From Prevotella sp. Rep29 (GTDB lineage: Bacteria; Bacteroidota; Bacteroidia; Bacteroidales; Bacteroidaceae), in the NCBI RefSeq assembly GCF_019551475.1, contig NZ_CP047159.1:372001-436000 (forward strand): a stretch of DNA of 64,000 bases, read 5' to 3'. Positions 62,391-64,000 of the stretch are shown piece after piece. Numbering within the stretch: the stretch's first letter is position 1; each line of letters opens with the position of its first letter. Below the pieces are notes generated by a model. That model searched no databases. It saw only the letters and a list, made by a program, of their open reading frames with translations, and was not told the DNA's origin. A program made the translations under genes and the position numbers.

Positions 62391-63266
62391 ATGCGTAACC
62401 TGATAGAATTTCTGACGAAAAACGTCCACTGGTTCGTCTTCGTTTTGCTCGAAGTAATCAGTGCGGTGCTGCTGTTTCGTTACAACACCTACCAACAGAG
62501 CGTCTGGTTCTCGTCGGCAAACTATGTGGCAGGGCAAGTGCGCGAGATAGACTCGAAAGTAGAATCGTTTTTCCATCTGGAACCGATGAACGAGCAGCTC
62601 TCTCGCAGGAATCTGGAGTTAGAACATGAAGTCAGCATATTGCGGAAACAGTTGGAAAAACAAGGCGTTCGCGACACGACCTGGGGAGCCGGTTCGCAAG
62701 CGGCATTGGCAGGTCAGTTGCAACTCATACCGGCAAAGGTCGTCGATAATTCAGTGAGCCGTCCCAACAACCTCATCACAATAGACAAAGGTACTGCCGA
62801 TGGCGTGCGCACGGATATGGGAGTGGCGTGTGGAACGGGTGTCGTAGGCATCGTCTTTCTGGCGTCGTCACACTATTCCGTCGTCATTCCACTGCTCAAT
62901 ACGCAATCCAACGTGAGCTGTGCCATCAAAGGCAGAGGCTATTTCGGCTACCTGCACTGGTCGTCGCCGCCATCGGACATCGCCTATCTGGATGATGTCC
63001 CGCGACATGCGAAGTACAAGCGCGGCGACCAGATTGTGACCAGCGGCTATTCATCAGTGTTTCCGCCAGGCATCTTAGTGGGAAAGGTAGGCAGGACCTA
63101 CAATTCGCCCGACGGTCTCTCTTATAGGGTGGAAGTGTTGCTCTCGACCGATTTTGCCCGGCTGCGCGATGTGTTTGTCATCAACGACACATCCAGTGTA
63201 GAACGCCTGCAGTTGCTCCGCGCAGCGCAAGATTCCATCAAGCCCAACCCGCAAGAGAAAAAATAG
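62391..63266 (+). CDS. mreC: Rod shape-determining protein MreC
   Basis: 291-residue periplasmic scaffold anchored by one N-terminal membrane helix (about 13-33). A coiled coil follows (about 63-90, LSRRNLELEHEVSILRKQLE), then the MreC beta-domains (SRPNNLITIDKGTADGV, and GDQIVTSGYSSVFPPGILVG). It links MreB to the elongation synthases. It lies 25 bp before mreD. Confidence 0.95.
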   Translation: MRNLIEFLTKNVHWFVFVLLEVISAVLLFRYNTYQQSVWFSSANYVAGQVREIDSKVESFFHLEPMNEQLSRRNLELEHEVSILRKQLEKQGVRDTTWGAGSQAALAGQLQLIPAKVVDNSVSRPNNLITIDKGTADGVRTDMGVACGTGVVGIVFLASSHYSVVIPLLNTQSNVSCAIKGRGYFGYLHWSSPPSDIAYLDDVPRHAKYKRGDQIVTSGYSSVFPPGILVGKVGRTYNSPDGLSYRVEVLLSTDFARLRDVFVINDTSSVERLQLLRAAQDSIKPNPQEKK

Positions 63267-63291
63267 TTTCTAATAAAAAAATGGCTAAGCG

Positions 63292-63801
63292 ATGAAATTA
63301 GAGTTTTTCAAGGACATATTGATTTTCATCATGATTTGTCTGGTGCAGGTGCTTGTGTTGAACCACATCCACCTGCTGAACTGCGCTATGCCGTTGCTCT
63401 ATGTATATTTCGCCCTGCTGTTCCCATACAACTATCCGCGGTGGGCGGTGCTGGTGTGGTGTTTCCTGATGGGATTGGTCATGGATGTTTTTTCCAATAC
63501 GCCAGGCGTGGCAGCCGCCTCAATGACCCTTATCGGACTGTTGCAGCCCATCTTTTTCGGCGCATTCGTACAGCACGATAACCAGGAAGAAGTGAAACCC
63601 CACCTGCGTTCCATGGGCTTTACCGCCTATTTCTCATACGCTGCCGCATTGGTGCTGATCTATTGTGTGGTCTATTTCTCCTTGGAAGCCTTCCATTTCT
63701 TCAACTGGTTGCAGTGGCTGAAGAACATCGGAGGCAGCGCCCTTCTGACGTTGATATTGATATTTGTAATAGAGAGTGTTGTGCGTAAGGATTCAGAATG
63801 A
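63292..63801 (+). CDS. mreD: Rod shape-determining protein MreD
   Basis: 169-residue inner-membrane protein with about five membrane segments. VLVLNHIHLLNCAMPLLYVY and MGLVMDVFSNTPGVAAASM follow the MreD pattern. Its stop overlaps the next start (ATGA), indicating coupled translation with mrdA. Confidence 0.92.
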   Translation: MKLEFFKDILIFIMICLVQVLVLNHIHLLNCAMPLLYVYFALLFPYNYPRWAVLVWCFLMGLVMDVFSNTPGVAAASMTLIGLLQPIFFGAFVQHDNQEEVKPHLRSMGFTAYFSYAAALVLIYCVVYFSLEAFHFFNWLQWLKNIGGSALLTLILIFVIESVVRKDSE

Positions 63802-64000
63802 AAGACTATGAACTTGAGAAACGGCGCTATGTGATAGGAGGGGTGGCAATCGTGATTGTTGTCATCTACATCATCCGTCTGTTTGTCCTTCAGATTATGA
63901 GTGAGGACTACAAGAAGAATGCCGACTCAAATGCCTTTCAGAAAAAGATAGAGTTTCCCTCGCGAGGCGTAATTACCGACCGCAACGGGAAACTGCTGGT
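63798..64000 (+). CDS. mrdA: Penicillin-binding protein 2 (start only, continues past window)
   Basis: The first 67 codons read MKDYELEKRRYVIGG, a single membrane helix (about 13-32), then FPSRGVITDRNGKLLV, the N-terminal signature of class B penicillin-binding proteins. Position after mreD with a 4-bp overlap identifies it as the elongasome transpeptidase. The catalytic domain lies outside the window. Confidence 0.9.
   Translation, partial: MKDYELEKRRYVIGGVAIVIVVIYIIRLFVLQIMSEDYKKNADSNAFQKKIEFPSRGVITDRNGKLL

Overview
The window looks like a chromosomal segment of a Bacteroidales bacterium, most probably Prevotella or a close relative. The evidence is: promoters of the Bacteroidetes type (TAnnTTTGC) before many genes; a SusC/SusD pair; secreted proteins ending in a Gly-Ile-Tyr-Ile...Lys tail like type IX secretion sorting domains; a PorT-family protein; and the gene orders exbB-exbD-exbD-tonB and purH-mreBCD-mrdA. 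This assignment is an inference from gene content, not from a marker-gene comparison.

Layout. (1) 1-11060 is a defence island. A type I restriction-modification operon (XRE regulator, hsdR, a papain-like cysteine peptidase gene, hsdM, hsdS cut by the window edge) runs leftward. A second operon (XRE regulator, AlbA_2 ATP-binding protein, membrane protein, DUF262/DUF1524 nuclease) runs rightward. The two XRE genes are close relatives facing away from each other across 609 bp. (2) 11.2-16.3 kb holds alkD, an IS1634-family element, fabK and a MATE exporter. (3) 17-19.6 kb holds a GH97 glycosidase and a GNAT acetyltransferase. (4) 19.7-21.6 kb holds an AAA ATPase plus DUF4435 pair resembling the PARIS anti-phage module. 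(5) 21.9-29.6 kb is housekeeping: dxs-trkA-trkH-manA, a fucP-like transporter and rplS. (6) 29.8-43.9 kb is a seven-gene leftward operon built around SusC/SusD in which three other members are peptidases (metzincin, C10, M6), one is a leucine-rich-repeat protein with an exact-period internal duplication, and one is a secreted protein of unknown role. It looks like a protein- or peptide-harvesting locus rather than a glycan locus. (7) 44-47.2 kb holds a PorT-like barrel protein, a ferredoxin and a second, identical IS copy. (8) 47.3-52.8 kb is the TonB energising operon. (9) 53.4-59.2 kb holds ribBA/lptG, an SDR, a nucleoside hydrolase lipoprotein and a START-like protein. (10) 59.36-60.56 kb is tRNA-Met followed by 1.1 kb of stacked small repeats. 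(11) 60.6-64 kb is a stand-alone IMP cyclohydrolase followed by mreB, mreC, mreD and the start of mrdA.

The most unusual content is non-coding. Two unrelated loci carry arrays of short palindromes whose centres are exactly 22 bp apart. Two other loci carry modular repeat arrays that begin exactly at the -10-like box of a gene and extend upstream. The two IS copies are flanked by direct repeats of very different length (45 and 89 bp), the trait that defines IS1634-type insertion. Several small inverted-repeat elements recur across the window.
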